Position numbers and translations under genes: made by a program
Shown: piece by piece, positions 50,001 through 61,242 of the stretch
Position numbering within the stretch: position 1 is the stretch's first letter
How the letters are laid out: every line of letters starts with the position of its first letter
NCBI GenBank assembly: GCA_021904315.1
Contig: CM038916.1
Span: 12,737,065-12,801,064, forward strand
DNA from: Sphagnum magellanicum
Lineage: Eukaryota > Streptophyta > Sphagnopsida > Sphagnales > Sphagnaceae
Length of the DNA stretch: 64,000 nucleotides
Direction: 5' to 3'
Notes under the pieces: generated by a model
Told to the model about the DNA's origin: nothing
Seen by the model: the letters and a program-made list of their open reading frames with translations, nothing else
Databases searched by the model: none

Positions 50001-53000
50001 TATCCACTATATCAACATCTGCAGGGATCTCTTTCCCCTTTTTTACTTCCTCAATTGACTTGCCTTACTTTTTGATTTGTCTAATTTATCCTTTTGTGGT
50101 AACATCATCTTCAATTTCATCACCTAGTGCTATTCGCTAATATGCCACATCCAAAACACTAAAATAGTTTTTTACTTGCTCAAAATGCCACCTTCTAAAT
50201 TCAATTATAGCTTTCTTTTGACATAATTTTACCTTGGTTTGATTTGCCACAATTGTAACTTCCCATTTTGTGTTGACTCATAATTGAAGCTTCAACATTT
50301 CAATTTGAACCATATGTACTTATTTATGAAGTTTGTTTACTTTTACCATAAACATCTCGCGGTCTTGGTAATGAATCTATTGAGCTCATTCAACCACTCC
50401 CTTTAAAGAAGTTAGTTCACTCTTTTATTCTTGCATTGTCCTCTCCATCTCCTTTACTCTTTCTTCCATATTCCACTGCTTAGCCTTGAGGATTTGAATT
50501 TCCAATCTCTATTGCCTTATCTTTGCATCTACTTTCAACAAGAGTTGTTCCTACTTTTCTATAGTTTTTCTTTTCGCACAAATGGCACTTTGTAATTCCT
50601 CTCCCTGACAATCTATTTTAGAAACTACAGTGTGTAATTCCAAGTTCTTTTTAGTCTCTTGGTTGTTTCATCTAGCTTTTATTATGTTTCCACTTTGGCT
50701 AACTCTTTCCGTGTCAAATCTGCATTTAACAAGTTGTTTCTCTTCTTTAATTTAACAATTTTCATTTTGGGTCAGCTTTTTATTATTAGATATTCATTAT
50801 GAGTTGTGAGCTTCAATACCTTCTCTTCCATGTTCTTCTACTATTGCTCCAACTCTCGTTTCTATGCTTGGTTCAACAATTAACTCTTTACTTATTCCAA
50901 TCACTTTGCTAATGCATCCTTCTCCTTCTACAATTATGTGATTTGTGGTGTCGTAACACACTTCCTACCTCCAACTCTGGGAGTTATCTCCTTGGGTTGA
51001 TCCACCACAAAGTTCAATTCATCATTAGCATCGATGTTGTTCACCTCTCCTAATTCTTTTGCTCTATTTGTTATGGCAACCCCATTTCTTTTTAAATCAT
51101 GATGGAGTTGGCTTTCTTTTACTTATTGTGGTAAAAACCTCTACTCACTTTGTGGTATAATTCCATTTTCTAGTGGTTGCAAATTCTCTTAATCATTTTG
51201 CTGCACAATTTTCAATGGTTGTTGCTATGGCATTTCTTCTTTTGTCTCCTACTACAAAATCTCCCTCTCTAGTTGTTGATGGTATGGCTCCTCTTGTTGG
51301 CATACGATCTTTCCCATTTGGTTGATGATCACCACCACATCGTCTTCTAATGTAAGAGGTTTCTCTTCCACAATTTGATCTTCAACCACTTCTTCCTCTA
51401 ACACTTCTACTTCAAGAGTCTGCTTTGTGTCAGCATCCTTTAGATTTTGTTCTTCTTCAACAACTACTTCTACAACTTTGTTCATAACATTAGATGCGGC
51501 AACAAGTTTAACAACATCTTTAGTAGGCTTACTGATATTTTCAGTAGTCTCATTAGTTTCCCCCTCTTGAGGTAATGATACCTCTGTGATCACTTTCTTT
51601 GGGGTTATTGATGATGTTCCTTTCCTTTTCTTCTTGTTCTTTGGCATTATGGCATTAACATCCACAATGATTTTTTCCTTCTGCTTTTGGAGTTTTTTTT
51701 ATCTTATAAAATTTCCTTGTTCCCTGGCAAATCGCTTTCAGTAGAAATACCTTATTATTGTTAAAGTTGGTTCAACTAGAGTATTAGTTGGCTTTCCAAG
51801 CTTATGCTAAATTGCTACTAATTTGTTTTGCAACTTCTAAAAAAACCATGATGCTTTGTTAATTGGCTCCTTTTCGGCAACTAACATCACAAAAACTAAA
51901 TAACCAAGGGAAAACTTGTTGCTTTGACGAAATGTCAAAATCTCCATCAATGTTTCTAATGTTTTGACTTTTGCCTTTTTGTCAGCTTAGGCAATCAAAT
52001 ACCCTAACTTGATAACATAGTGATCTTATTGTGTTCCTGTAAAATAAGTCGTAGCAACACCATTGTACCCTTCCCATGCTCCTACCATCAATCCTTCATA
52101 AGGTAATTTGAGCACCGTCACTATGCCTTCCTTGCCTATGTCGATCTATCGTCTCTCCAATTTGACGTACTGGTTGTCATAGTTGAAGCTGCAAATCAAC
52201 TCCTCCAAGGGTTTGTTGATGTGAATCAAGTTGAATTTCTTCAACGACGCAAGACCCACCTTCTTAGCCCATGCTTCTTTCTGAGTGTCTAAATCTCAAA
52301 TACTACCATGAATGCATCCCAAGAAAGTTACTTTCTTTAGTTCAACCACAGTCAATAGCTTCTCCATTGGTTTGATCCTTTTTCGTTTGGTGTTAAAAAA
52401 AGTTGTGCCAATGTTGGTTTCACATTCATGCTTCATCTTTCCAATGTCAAAAACTTGCTCCTTATACAAATCGAACTTTTAGTTCCAAAAAACAACAATG
52501 TAGTGCTAGTAAGGTGGCTCCAACAATTCCTTATATATTCCTATGAACATATAATCAAACCTCAATCATAACACGATAGTTTCAAGACAATGTTGCTTTC
52601 TTGGAATATTAAGAACCAACCTCTTTTATTGCTTTCTCCTGAAGTATTCCCAAATTCGTAGTCGAGTAGCGTCACAACCAAAAAAAAATTCTTTGTGTTG
52701 TTCCTCGAAAATCTCCTGGAAATCTTATGGATGTATGTCATCTACTTCGCAACATTGTTTGTCTTTTCATTTTTGTCCTCCAAAATAAGAGTTGTGGGGT
52801 TCAAATGTTCCTTTACTTGCAGGTATTGTTGCTTCAAAACCATTGTCTCCTCTATCACTCGATTCCTTTTCATTATCTTCTATATTGACTCCTTGCTCAT
52901 AGACAACTCTCCAACAACTTGGTCTTGTTGAACTAGATGCAAATTGTTTTTTCTTGCTCTCTAGATATTGCTTTGCCACTAAATTTTCCCACATTGGGTT

Positions 53001-53592
53001 TGAACCAATCTTTATGTGGCTCTACATAACCTTTAGTTTTATGTTGATTTTGTTGTTCAGAATTTTTTCTAGCTCTAGTGCTCCATTCACTTACATGTTC
53101 ATTATCTTTCCCAGAGCATTTCTTCCACATGAAGTATCATTGTTTGATTTTCTTCAACTCTACTAACTTTTCAAGGTTCAATAAAGTATCCAAAGGCCAT
53201 ATCAGTTGTAATTCATTTAATGGATTTAAAAATATTCTACTAATAGCCTTTCTATTTTTCCTTGTGGGGTCTAGTTTAGTCAGTTGCAAATAACCTTCTT
53301 TATAGCCTTTCTTTCTCAAGGCATAGTTGGTTGGGTGTAATTATTTTTTTTAAAAAAGTTTGGTTTTGTATCCACTATTTTTTGCACTGCTCTCATTATT
53401 TAATTTTTTTCCTTTTGTCCAAAAATATTCATCATCTACAATTTTAGGTATGGAATTTGTCCATGGTAGTCTTATAGGTTTTGATATAAGCCTAGATAAA
53501 TTTTTAGGTATAGTAGTTGGGGTCCTACCCCAATAGTACCTACTAGGGTATCTTTCGACATGGACATTGGTTGCCATAACATGAATTACCAC
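50000..53592 (-). mobile_element. Accessory coding region of element B (fossil)
   Basis: Downstream of integrase the minus strand keeps about 3.5 kb of protein-like sequence. Up to about 52767 it is basic and serine-rich. At about 52440-51980 it has IDIGKEGIVTVLKLPYEG and a following WEGYN stretch, weakly like plant mobile-domain or transposase_32 proteins. At 51665-51252 it is lysine/glutamate/valine-rich, and then a long coiled coil runs to about 50300. Element A has the same order (mobile-domain-like, then coiled coil, then LTR). Position after integrase recalls the extra or env-like genes of some plant Gypsy elements, but no membrane segment was seen. Broken. Confidence 0.55.
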
Positions 53593-53607
53593 ATTTTTAG
53601 AATGATA

Positions 53608-54600
53608 TTATTTTAATTTATTGATGTTTACTCTCTCTACCTCGTCATCACCTATAATAGTTAATTCAACAATGTTATTATTTAAAAAATTATGCACTTT
53701 ATAGGGACCCTTCCAAGGTAGCTTAAATTTACCTCCCTTGATCTTACTTGATTTGAGCATCCATACGACTAAATCACCCTCACAAATGTTTTTAAGTTTC
53801 CCTTTTTCATCCCAATTTTCCTTTCGCAATAATTGTATATGATTGATGTTTTCACCAACATGCCAATGTTCTTCATCCAATCGGATGAGATCTTCCATTC
53901 TTACATGGATGGCTTGATTAAGATCTTTTGTTGGTACATCACTAATTTTTTTAATAGAAACCATAAATTCAACTAGCATAACAGGTTGAATGCCATAAAC
54001 CAACTCAAAAGGTGTAAATTGTGTAGTAACTTTATATGTTGTTTGATATGCCCATAATGTTGTAAAGAACATAACATCCTAGTCGTTGCGATTAACATTA
54101 ACTAATTTGGCCAAGATCTTTCCCAAAGTTTTATTAGTTGACTCAGCGTGGCCATATCATCATTGAAATAACCTTTTTTGAGATAATCAATTATTTGTCT
54201 ATGTTAAACAATTGGGCATCATGTAATTGATCTTCAACTCTAATGGCTGATTTTCCATGATTAATTTTGGATAATTGATCAAGTATGAAATGCATTAAAC
54301 CTGGCTAAAATTTTATTTAAAAATCAAATTCTTGGGGTAGTAGTAGCCACTTAGCAATTTGGCCAGTGACTATTGGTTTGTTGACCAAATATAATAGAAC
54401 TTGGTTGTCTACAAAAAATATGATGTTATTTTTGAAAAGATAATGCCTTAATTTCTTCACAACATAAATCATTACTAATGTTTTTTTATAGTGGTTGTAT
54501 AATTATTTTCTACACTGTTCATCAATTTACTAACATAGTAAATTAGTTTATCAATAGTTTTATTTGGATTTTCATTATGAAAAATCGTGTTTGCAGAGAC
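53608..54600 (-). mobile_element. RNase H and integrase remains of element B (fossil)
   Basis: The frame at 54072-53608 is the integrase C-terminal half, with TTQFTPFELVYGIQPVM and WKGPYKVHNFL, and ends in the NINKLK motif usual for Ty3/Gypsy. Just upstream (about 54600-54290) lie RNase H-like motifs (IFFVDNQVLLYLVNKP). The integrase catalytic core between them appears shortened. Broken. Confidence 0.8.
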
Positions 54601-55368
54601 CACATTGCCCTGCAGCTAGAGTTCAAAAATCACTCAAATATAATTGTGTTGTAACTATGTCCTCCAAAATGTAATTCCTATGCAACTACATTTTATAAAT
54701 ACGGTGATTTAATAAATAAAATTCCAAGTAAGAAAATAAGCTAATTGTTTGCTAATTACATCATAGTTTTAAATGTGTTTCGTATACAATAATCTATACG
54801 CATCGTATTTACACATGTAGTCAATTACGTTTGATTTTTTGAAGAGTTACGTTGTGGTTGTAATGTGCGACTAATTTACAACTGTTAAAAATGGATTACA
54901 CATTGAACAACTTTTTTGCAACTAGTGTAAAACTTTCATACGTGTGATTACGCCATGTGTCCACATTTTCACTGTCCATGAGGTACAATATTTCTATTTG
55001 GTTTTCAACTATGAAATCTATTTGTGTCATTAGTTGGCCACTATGTTGCCACTAAGTGACCACTATTATACTATTAGTTGCCCACTGTTGTGCCACTATT
55101 ATGGCACGATTATGCCATTAGTTGTGGCACCCACAAGGGTTATATCTTGTGGCACATTTAATAGATAATATTTAGAAATAATTATTACATATTAAATATT
55201 AATTTATAGTTATTTTACTTAATTACTATGAACTAAATAATAGATTAAATAATTAGCCCTTGGTATAAATTAATGAATATAATTTTTTTGAATTAATTCA
55301 TTTTCATAATTATCTAAATAACTAAAATTTAAATAATTAGTTGTTGTGACTTTACAAACATTAACAAT
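54600..55368. other. AT-rich gap inside element B, possible foreign insert
   Basis: Where protease and reverse transcriptase would be expected, the sequence is non-coding and AT-rich, with gcgactaat and repeated gccac(t)a motifs that recall the subterminal region of the CACTA element at 38.6 kb. No ends or target duplication were found. It may be a decayed insertion that replaced part of pol. Confidence 0.35.
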
Positions 55369-56527
55369 CTAAACTTCTTCCATCTTGAACAATGACTTTA
55401 TCATCATCTTTTTTAACTGAGGACAAATTTCCAATAATTGTCTTAATTTCACTTCTATCTTTGAATTCATCATGAATTCTTGTAATTCACCACCTCCTTT
55501 CTCCATCTGTTCAACATTCATCTTATGTGGCAACAAATTATGCTCTGCCACTGGACTACTTCCCTAACAAGTTCATTCTTCCTTGTTTATGGTCATACCC
55601 ATCTCATCCATTCCATTAGCAATTGGCTTGTCGATACTCACTGTTGCCTTGCCATTGGCACCCGCTAACTCATTCTTCCTATTTAACAAATTCAATTCCT
55701 TTAACAACACATCTCTTTGTGTCAACATGTCAACTCCTTTTAGCTTGACATGTACATCACTTCCCTTGGTTATTTCAGCTAACCTTCTATCATCCTTCAT
55801 TAAATTAATTTGACATGTCACCTACAATAGTCCTTCTTTGTTCAACCCTGTCAGTCAAGTAATTAACTTGGCCAATTTCAAATCAAAAGGAACATCCATA
55901 AACATTTCCAATGGTCTGTCTTCCACTTCTTGTATTTTTCGCAATTCATTAATTACATCCTTATGAATCGATTTCTCCTTCTCCCATTTGATTTGACATC
56001 CTTTAGTGGGACTAACTTCTATCTCTAAAAGTTCTTTAGCAAGCATATCGGCCTCTGGCATCCTTGCTCTTTGTCCTCTTGTTGTCACACACACATCCAC
56101 TACTGGTTGGTCTTTTTTGACCATAACCACATTCATTCCAACTTTCAATTTGGAGTTCTCCTTTTCCTCAATAACTTTCTTCCATAGATGACAATCGTTC
56201 TTGACATGACCTTCCTTTCGACAATAGTAACATCTAACATTATTTTGTCAAAATCTAAAAGTTTGATCATATCCATGTTGGTTATATCGGTTATTCCAAT
56301 TTGACTAATTATTATTTTTCTAATTACGACCATTGGGTCTTGCATTATGTTGTCGATTATTATATTGATTTTGATCATTTGGTACAATATAATTTGACAA
56401 TTGTTTTTGCTTTGGTACAATTGGTATTTTTGCTTATACTACATGCATTGGTACAATCTCTCTCTCGGGGAAACTCCCATTCGCTACTTTATTAGGACAC
56501 CAATTTGTATTATGATCATTAGCCTTG

Positions 56528-56570
56528 CAGATTCGACAAAATTTCATTAATGAAACCTTTGTCGAATCTG
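56528..56570. repeat. Perfect 13-bp hairpin with a palindromic loop
   Basis: cagattcgacaaa (56528-56540) pairs with tttgtcgaatctg (56558-56570). The loop holds tttcattaatgaaa, itself a palindrome. It lies in the gag region of element B. Confidence 0.85.
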
Positions 56571-57033
56571 TTTGTATTCCTTTGTGAAATGACCTTCATT
56601 AAAATAATTTTAACAATACACACATTCCCTTATTGTGTCAATATCCACTTTCATCGATTTCTTATAAGTTTTTTTTTCGTAATGTTCATTTTCATCATCA
56701 CTTTCTTCATATTTGCCATATTCTCTTACCTCACAAGTAACTCTTCTTCTACCAAAACTATAGATTTAGCCATTTTTGCTAATCTTTTTTTTTGGCATAT
56801 TGATGATAGCCATCTTCCCTTTAGTATGTAGCCCTTCCCTAAAGGCTTCTCTTAAATAAATATCATCTAGTGGTTGAAGAATTAACACACAAAGTTAGAG
56901 GAACTAATCATAATAATCTTCCATCCATTCATACTTATTTTGTTTTACATATCGTAAAGCAGTAATTGTTTGCCCTTCACTTCTTATTTCACTAAATTGA
57001 GTTATAAAAGCACTTTGAACCTCTGCCCATGTT

Positions 57034-57978
57034 CGCGCTCCCAAGTTCCTTGTAGACCCACTTGAGGGTCCAAGTATGCGACAATGCGGAAGGAGTTGGA
57101 ACTGGGAGCACGATCCCGACTTCCAGCACTAGAGGGGGTGAAAGGGGTGTGCTAGAAGTTCCGGGAAAGACTAGGAAGAATTGACAAGCTTACTCACTCA
57201 TACGGGCCTACATGAAACCACACAAAGTGGTTAGAACTCATTCTGGATCCCTTTGGTGTTGGGACAAGCCACGGGCAACACGGACACACAAGACTCACCA
57301 CGGCCCGGACCTTGGGGGAAGCCACCACCTTCCCCCTTATAGTATACTCTGTGACTCGCCGCGGGGGTGGCATCCAAATGGCCATTTTGTCCCGGGACTC
57401 CCGGGACTCCCACGTGGGAGTCCCGAAATTGCGCATTTTCGAGACTCCCGCGACTTTGAAGTTTCATAACTTTCGGAGCAGACCTCCGATCGACTCGCCG
57501 TCTAAAGCAAAGTTGTAGGTCTCGTCGAGACCTTTTCAAGGGTATGTCGCACGTTTTCTGCAGCCAAGTATTTTGGGTCGATTCCTGACTTTTAGTGGTC
57601 AAGAGTCAAAACTGGCGGAATCCTGGGAGTTCGACTCCCGGGCCTTCTTTTGGCCATAACTTGTGTTTCAGATGTCCAAATGAGCAATGCGAGCCCATTT
57701 TGGACATCTACACTTCAAGACCTTTCCATCAATATAAAGAGCGTAACCAGCCATGGAGTTTTGACCCCTCAAAATGCTCTCTGAAGTTTTGAGAGTCCTT
57801 TTGGGACTCCAACTCTCACCAACTCCCAACATGGGAGTTCACTGGGGAGTGTGAGGGTTCACTCCCTCACACTCTTTGCACTCACGGGAGCATGTGATAT
57901 GACTCCTGGGTCTACTTATAGGCCCGCAACCTTGCAACCCCCTTGCCTTGGTCGTGAGCCAAGGCTAGGGTTGCGACA
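57034..57978 (-). mobile_element. Solo LTR, family S, copy 2 (fossil)
   Basis: This is the same family and orientation as 42125-43094, about 945 bp, markedly GC-richer than the host element. Shared landmarks include ccacggcccgga, ccttcccccttatagtat and ggctagggttgcgaca. The flanks are atgtt on the left (57029-57033) and atgtc on the right (57979-57983), a probable 5-bp target duplication with one change. It splits the gag region of element B, so it is younger than B. No internal retroelement sequence is present. The long open frames here on both strands are not genes. Confidence 0.85.
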
Positions 57979-58110
57979 ATGTCGCTACTAGATGAACAAT
58001 CTCATATCTTCCAAACTAGTTGGTAGCTCTTCCACTTAAGGAATTTGGAAAATATTATATTTTGTGGTGGTTTGTATCTTCTCCATTAGTTACACATACC
58101 TTCATCAATT

Positions 58111-59760
58111 GTCAAATGTGTAAAACAAAATCTCTATTATCATGATATTTCGATAGTTGTATTTACAACGCATTTGTAGGGAGTACCACCATGATGGGTG
58201 GAAGGTTCATTATCAATGCAATAATAGTCAATGGTAAATTCAAAAAAAATTGGTCTTTATGTGTTCAAGGCTGTAGAAAAATAGTTTGAATAATTATCTT
58301 CTAGAAACTTCATGAGCAATGTTGATATTGTTGGTTTTTCTATTACATCTTCTTTCGACTATATTTTTGGTATATGTGGCCATCCTTCTTCTGTGACCCA
58401 ATTGAATGTTCCAAAAACATTAACTATAGTTTGTGGAATTCTTAGTAATGCATCAACATTCCCTTCATCACATTCTTTTTGTGCTTCATTTGGTGTTCTT
58501 GTTTTGGTAGATTGTTGAGTGTTTTCATTAGGTGAACCATTTGTTTCTTCAACCATCATCTATGCTACCATCACTTTTATTTCTTCCTCAACAAGATTAA
58601 GTACCTAATAACGAGGAGGACTAAAAATAGTTTTCAACCCCTTCCATTTAGAAGATTTATCTACCTGACCAACTTTTTTTTAGATTTCTCTACTTGAGCA
58701 GCTATTTCTTTTGCTTCGTCACAATTTTGCCTTCTCCATTCTCTTAGTTTATTTATTTTTTCTACTTCCCTAATTTTATCCATCATAGGTTCTAAAAAAT
58801 TTCTACTCTCTTACTGCTAACATATTCTCTTTCTTTTTCTCAATTTTTCTTATATGGATCTAGAATCATCATTGTGGACCAGAATTCTTTTAACTCAATT
58901 TTTTATGGATAGTAACCTTCATTCTCAATCTCATTGCATACTCAAATCCTAAAAATCTAGGTGTCCATAACAAATCGCATGGTATCCATTTCTCTACTAA
59001 AATATTAATATTTGGTTTTGTAAATTCTCTTTTGTCACAAAATTTAATAATGTAATAAGTTGCAACAACTTTTTAAATTAGAATTAATGTTAGTAAACAC
59101 ACTTGGTAGCCATCTGCGATACTTTGTTAGTTGTGTAGTATCAATTATTATTGTTCATAATTGTATACACCACACTTCCATTCCCCCATGTAGTTTCTTC
59201 ATTATCAATTCTTGAACATTCTCAGGTGATGTTTTAAAATTTTCAACAGTTGTTCTTCATTTATCAAAATTTGGATTTCTTTTTGGTGTATATAAGTAAT
59301 CTAGAAAATTCCAACCATATCTATTGTGAAATCTTAATCTTTCCTTCCTTTCATCATTTGTTATAGTTTCTTTGAAACATTCATGATTCCCACTCTTAAT
59401 AACCATCGTACTCTACCATCTTTCTTGCCATCCTTGATATACATTGTTGTAATAATCAAAGAAAATAATGGCCTTAACCATATCTTATTCATAATAAGTG
59501 AACAAATTAGGAAAAGTTATGACATGTTAACACCCACAATAGTCATTTTATTTGCTCTATTTTCTTCTTTTCCCACTCTATATACTCCCAATAATTCTAT
59601 AAATCCACAAGGTAAAATTATATAAAGTACATGGATTAGATAGAATCCCAAGTCTAATTTATCTACTTCAACTTTTCCTTCTTCATCTTCCATTAATTTA
59701 ATTGCACAAGGAAGGATTACATAACCTTTTTCTTCAATTTCTCTGACATCAAATTGAATT
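58111..59760 (-). mobile_element. Element B, coding remains upstream of gag
   Basis: From about 59750 the minus strand shows protein-like stretches (for example GYVILPCAIKLMEDEEGKV) and a charged helical stretch near 58750. This suggests either a long gag N-terminus or a separate small gene between primer site and gag. Not identified. Broken. Confidence 0.4.
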
Positions 59761-59783
59761 GATTCCCCAACATGGTTGCCAAT
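59761..59783 (-). promoter_or_regulatory. Probable primer binding site of element B
   Basis: Directly inside the 5' LTR the minus strand reads TTGGCAACCATGTTGGGGA. This resembles TGGCGCCGTTGCCGGGGA, the Asp-tRNA-complementary site common in plant Ty3/Gypsy elements, with a few changes. It fixes the orientation of the element. Confidence 0.65.
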
Positions 59784-60424
59784 TGTTAGCGATACATATT
59801 TGTACCACTTTAGATTCTTGTCCTACTTTATTAATATAAATACCATGTAAAAATACTAATTAGGCCGGACATCTGAATTATTATTGGAAAATTCCTTATC
59901 AATGTTGAAGAAATACATTTTACCATTATGCTATTATTGAATTGAGACCATCAACAACAATTTGGAAACTACAACAAAAGGTGTCCCTATATGTCAAGTG
60001 ATTTCACTGGATTTTGAATGAATTCATTAGTTGTAGTGAACAGGGACTAGTGAATTGCACCCACATTTTGTAGTAATGAAAATACTCAAACTTTAATAAA
60101 TCATAAAAGATACATGCCATGTTTTTTTCACATAGTGATCTTTTCACTTAGAAACACCACTACCATTGTTCATAATGATCCCCCTTCAAAGTCTCCTATA
60201 GTAGCTTTACTTTTGTACTAACATGTTCTCTGGTAGTTCCAAGTAGTTATAACTATTTTTGTGTCATATCGTTATGTAGTTATGACAATCTATCACACAT
60301 CAAAACAATAAGCTCAACTTTTATGGACTTATCGACCTACTACATTTTGATAGTTCCAAAGGGATTTGCTAATATTCCTTATATTATTCCTACCATGCCG
60401 ACATGCTTAAGTATTTCCCTTACA
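59784..60424 (-). repeat. 5' LTR of element B
   Basis: A 641-bp direct-repeat partner of 48334-48861. It is about 534 bp once the 107-bp insertion at 59968-60074 is set aside. Ends are TGTTAG and cccttaca. Confidence 0.9.
59968..60074. mobile_element. 107-bp MITE-like insertion in the 5' LTR
   Basis: This is absent from the 3' LTR at the matching point. The ends are imperfect inverted repeats (actacaacaaaaggtg versus actacaaaatgtgggtg). Inside, gtccct and agggac also face each other. The ends recall CACTA or Mutator-type small elements, but the target duplication is unclear. Confidence 0.6.
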
Positions 60425-60429
60425 CGTTA

Positions 60430-61242
60430 AACTACATAATGTTAAAAAGGTGGTCAATTTCTTTCATGCTAATTTATTTGATTAATTATAAATCATCCTA
60501 CACAAGGAAAAAAAACCCCTACGCAAAATGTTTTGGCATGTTTTAACTGAACATGTTGATCGCATTTCTAACACATATGCATGTGATATAGTGGAGGGCA
60601 CCATGAAGATTCATTGTATTTTTGCCACCAATAAGATGTTCTAACATAGTTTTTGGTGAATCCACTATCATGCTTTTATGCCTTTTGTATTGACGATAGG
60701 TGGGCTAAATATCCAAATGTTAAATGGATTAAATAATGGGTTTCAAGGCACCTTCAACCTACTAACACAAGATTTGTAAAGGATTCTATGTACAATGTTT
60801 GGGATAGGGAATGGCAGTATGGTCTGGATGGCAACAAACTTGTTGTCAGCTTGGAGGTTGGCAATAATTTTGCTGTCAATGTTGAAGAGGAAATAGTGAA
60901 GGCCAAGAGTTATGCATTGTGTGTTGCACCAAACCACTACATAAGTTGACTAATCCACTGAAATGTAAACGCGGTATGGAATATGATGTAGGTGACACAT
61001 TCATTATAGGGAAGTGATATAAAAAATGGGGGGACTCTTATTCATCTTATGTTTTGTTGAAAAACTTTAATGTGGTATACTTGTATTCACATTTGGTCAT
61101 GGTTGTGAAGTTATTAATGGCACTAAAAGATTATTATGTTTTTGGCAATGATTCATTATTTGAATTGCCATCTAAAGCAACTATAAGGATTCAATCTACT
61201 ATTGTTATGTCGGATGATGATGATTATATAACATGCATATAA
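60430..61242 (+). pseudogene. Transposase-like gene, part 2 (C-terminal region)
   Basis: This is the continuation of 47586-48333 after element B. Motifs on the plus strand are YACDIVEGTMKIHCIF, TNTRFVKDSMYNVWDREWQ, VGNNFAVNVEEEIVKAKSYALC, MEYDVGDTFIIGKWYKKWG-like and YSSYVLLKNFNVVYLYSHLV, ending near a run of aspartates (MSDDDDYITCI) with a TAA at 61240-61242. From memory the order EGTMK…, TRFV…MYN, GDNFAV, then a GDTFIxGxYY segment matches the C-terminal half of the same uncharacterised family. Stops and one or more frame changes show it is dead. Because it resumes on the same strand across the 12-kb insertion, the two parts were one gene. Confidence 0.55.

Larger units (their letters stand above)
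55369..58110 (-). mobile_element. Gag region of element B, split by a solo LTR (fossil)
   Basis: Reading on the minus strand, a gag capsid-like part (about 58100-57980) with PNSLSGRATN and GRYE is interrupted by the solo LTR. It resumes at 57030 with TWAEVQSAFITQFSEI, which is the usual gag order. A zinc knuckle (CYYCRKEGHVKNDC) lies at about 56240-56195. A lysine- and glutamate-rich tail follows to 55369. Broken. Confidence 0.75.
48334..60424 (-). mobile_element. Ty3/Gypsy LTR retroelement B, nested (fossil)
   Basis: A 12.1-kb element with both LTRs, minus strand. The LTRs are 59784-60424 (5') and 48334-48861 (3'). The flanks are catta (48329-48333) and cgtta (60425-60429), a 5-bp target duplication with one change. 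After the 5' LTR comes a sequence like the Asp-tRNA primer site. Then come an upstream coding stretch, gag (about 58100-55370), RNase H and integrase remains (about 54600-53608) and a long accessory region (about 53592-50000). A reverse transcriptase core was not seen. It is broken throughout, with dozens of breaks. The LTRs differ at roughly one base in ten by eye, suggesting an age of many millions of years. It interrupts a transposase-like gene. Confidence 0.88.

Noticed and set aside
57194-57602. Open frames of 80-120 codons in GC-rich DNA
   Set aside because: They lie inside a solo LTR and differ from those in the other copy of the same LTR.
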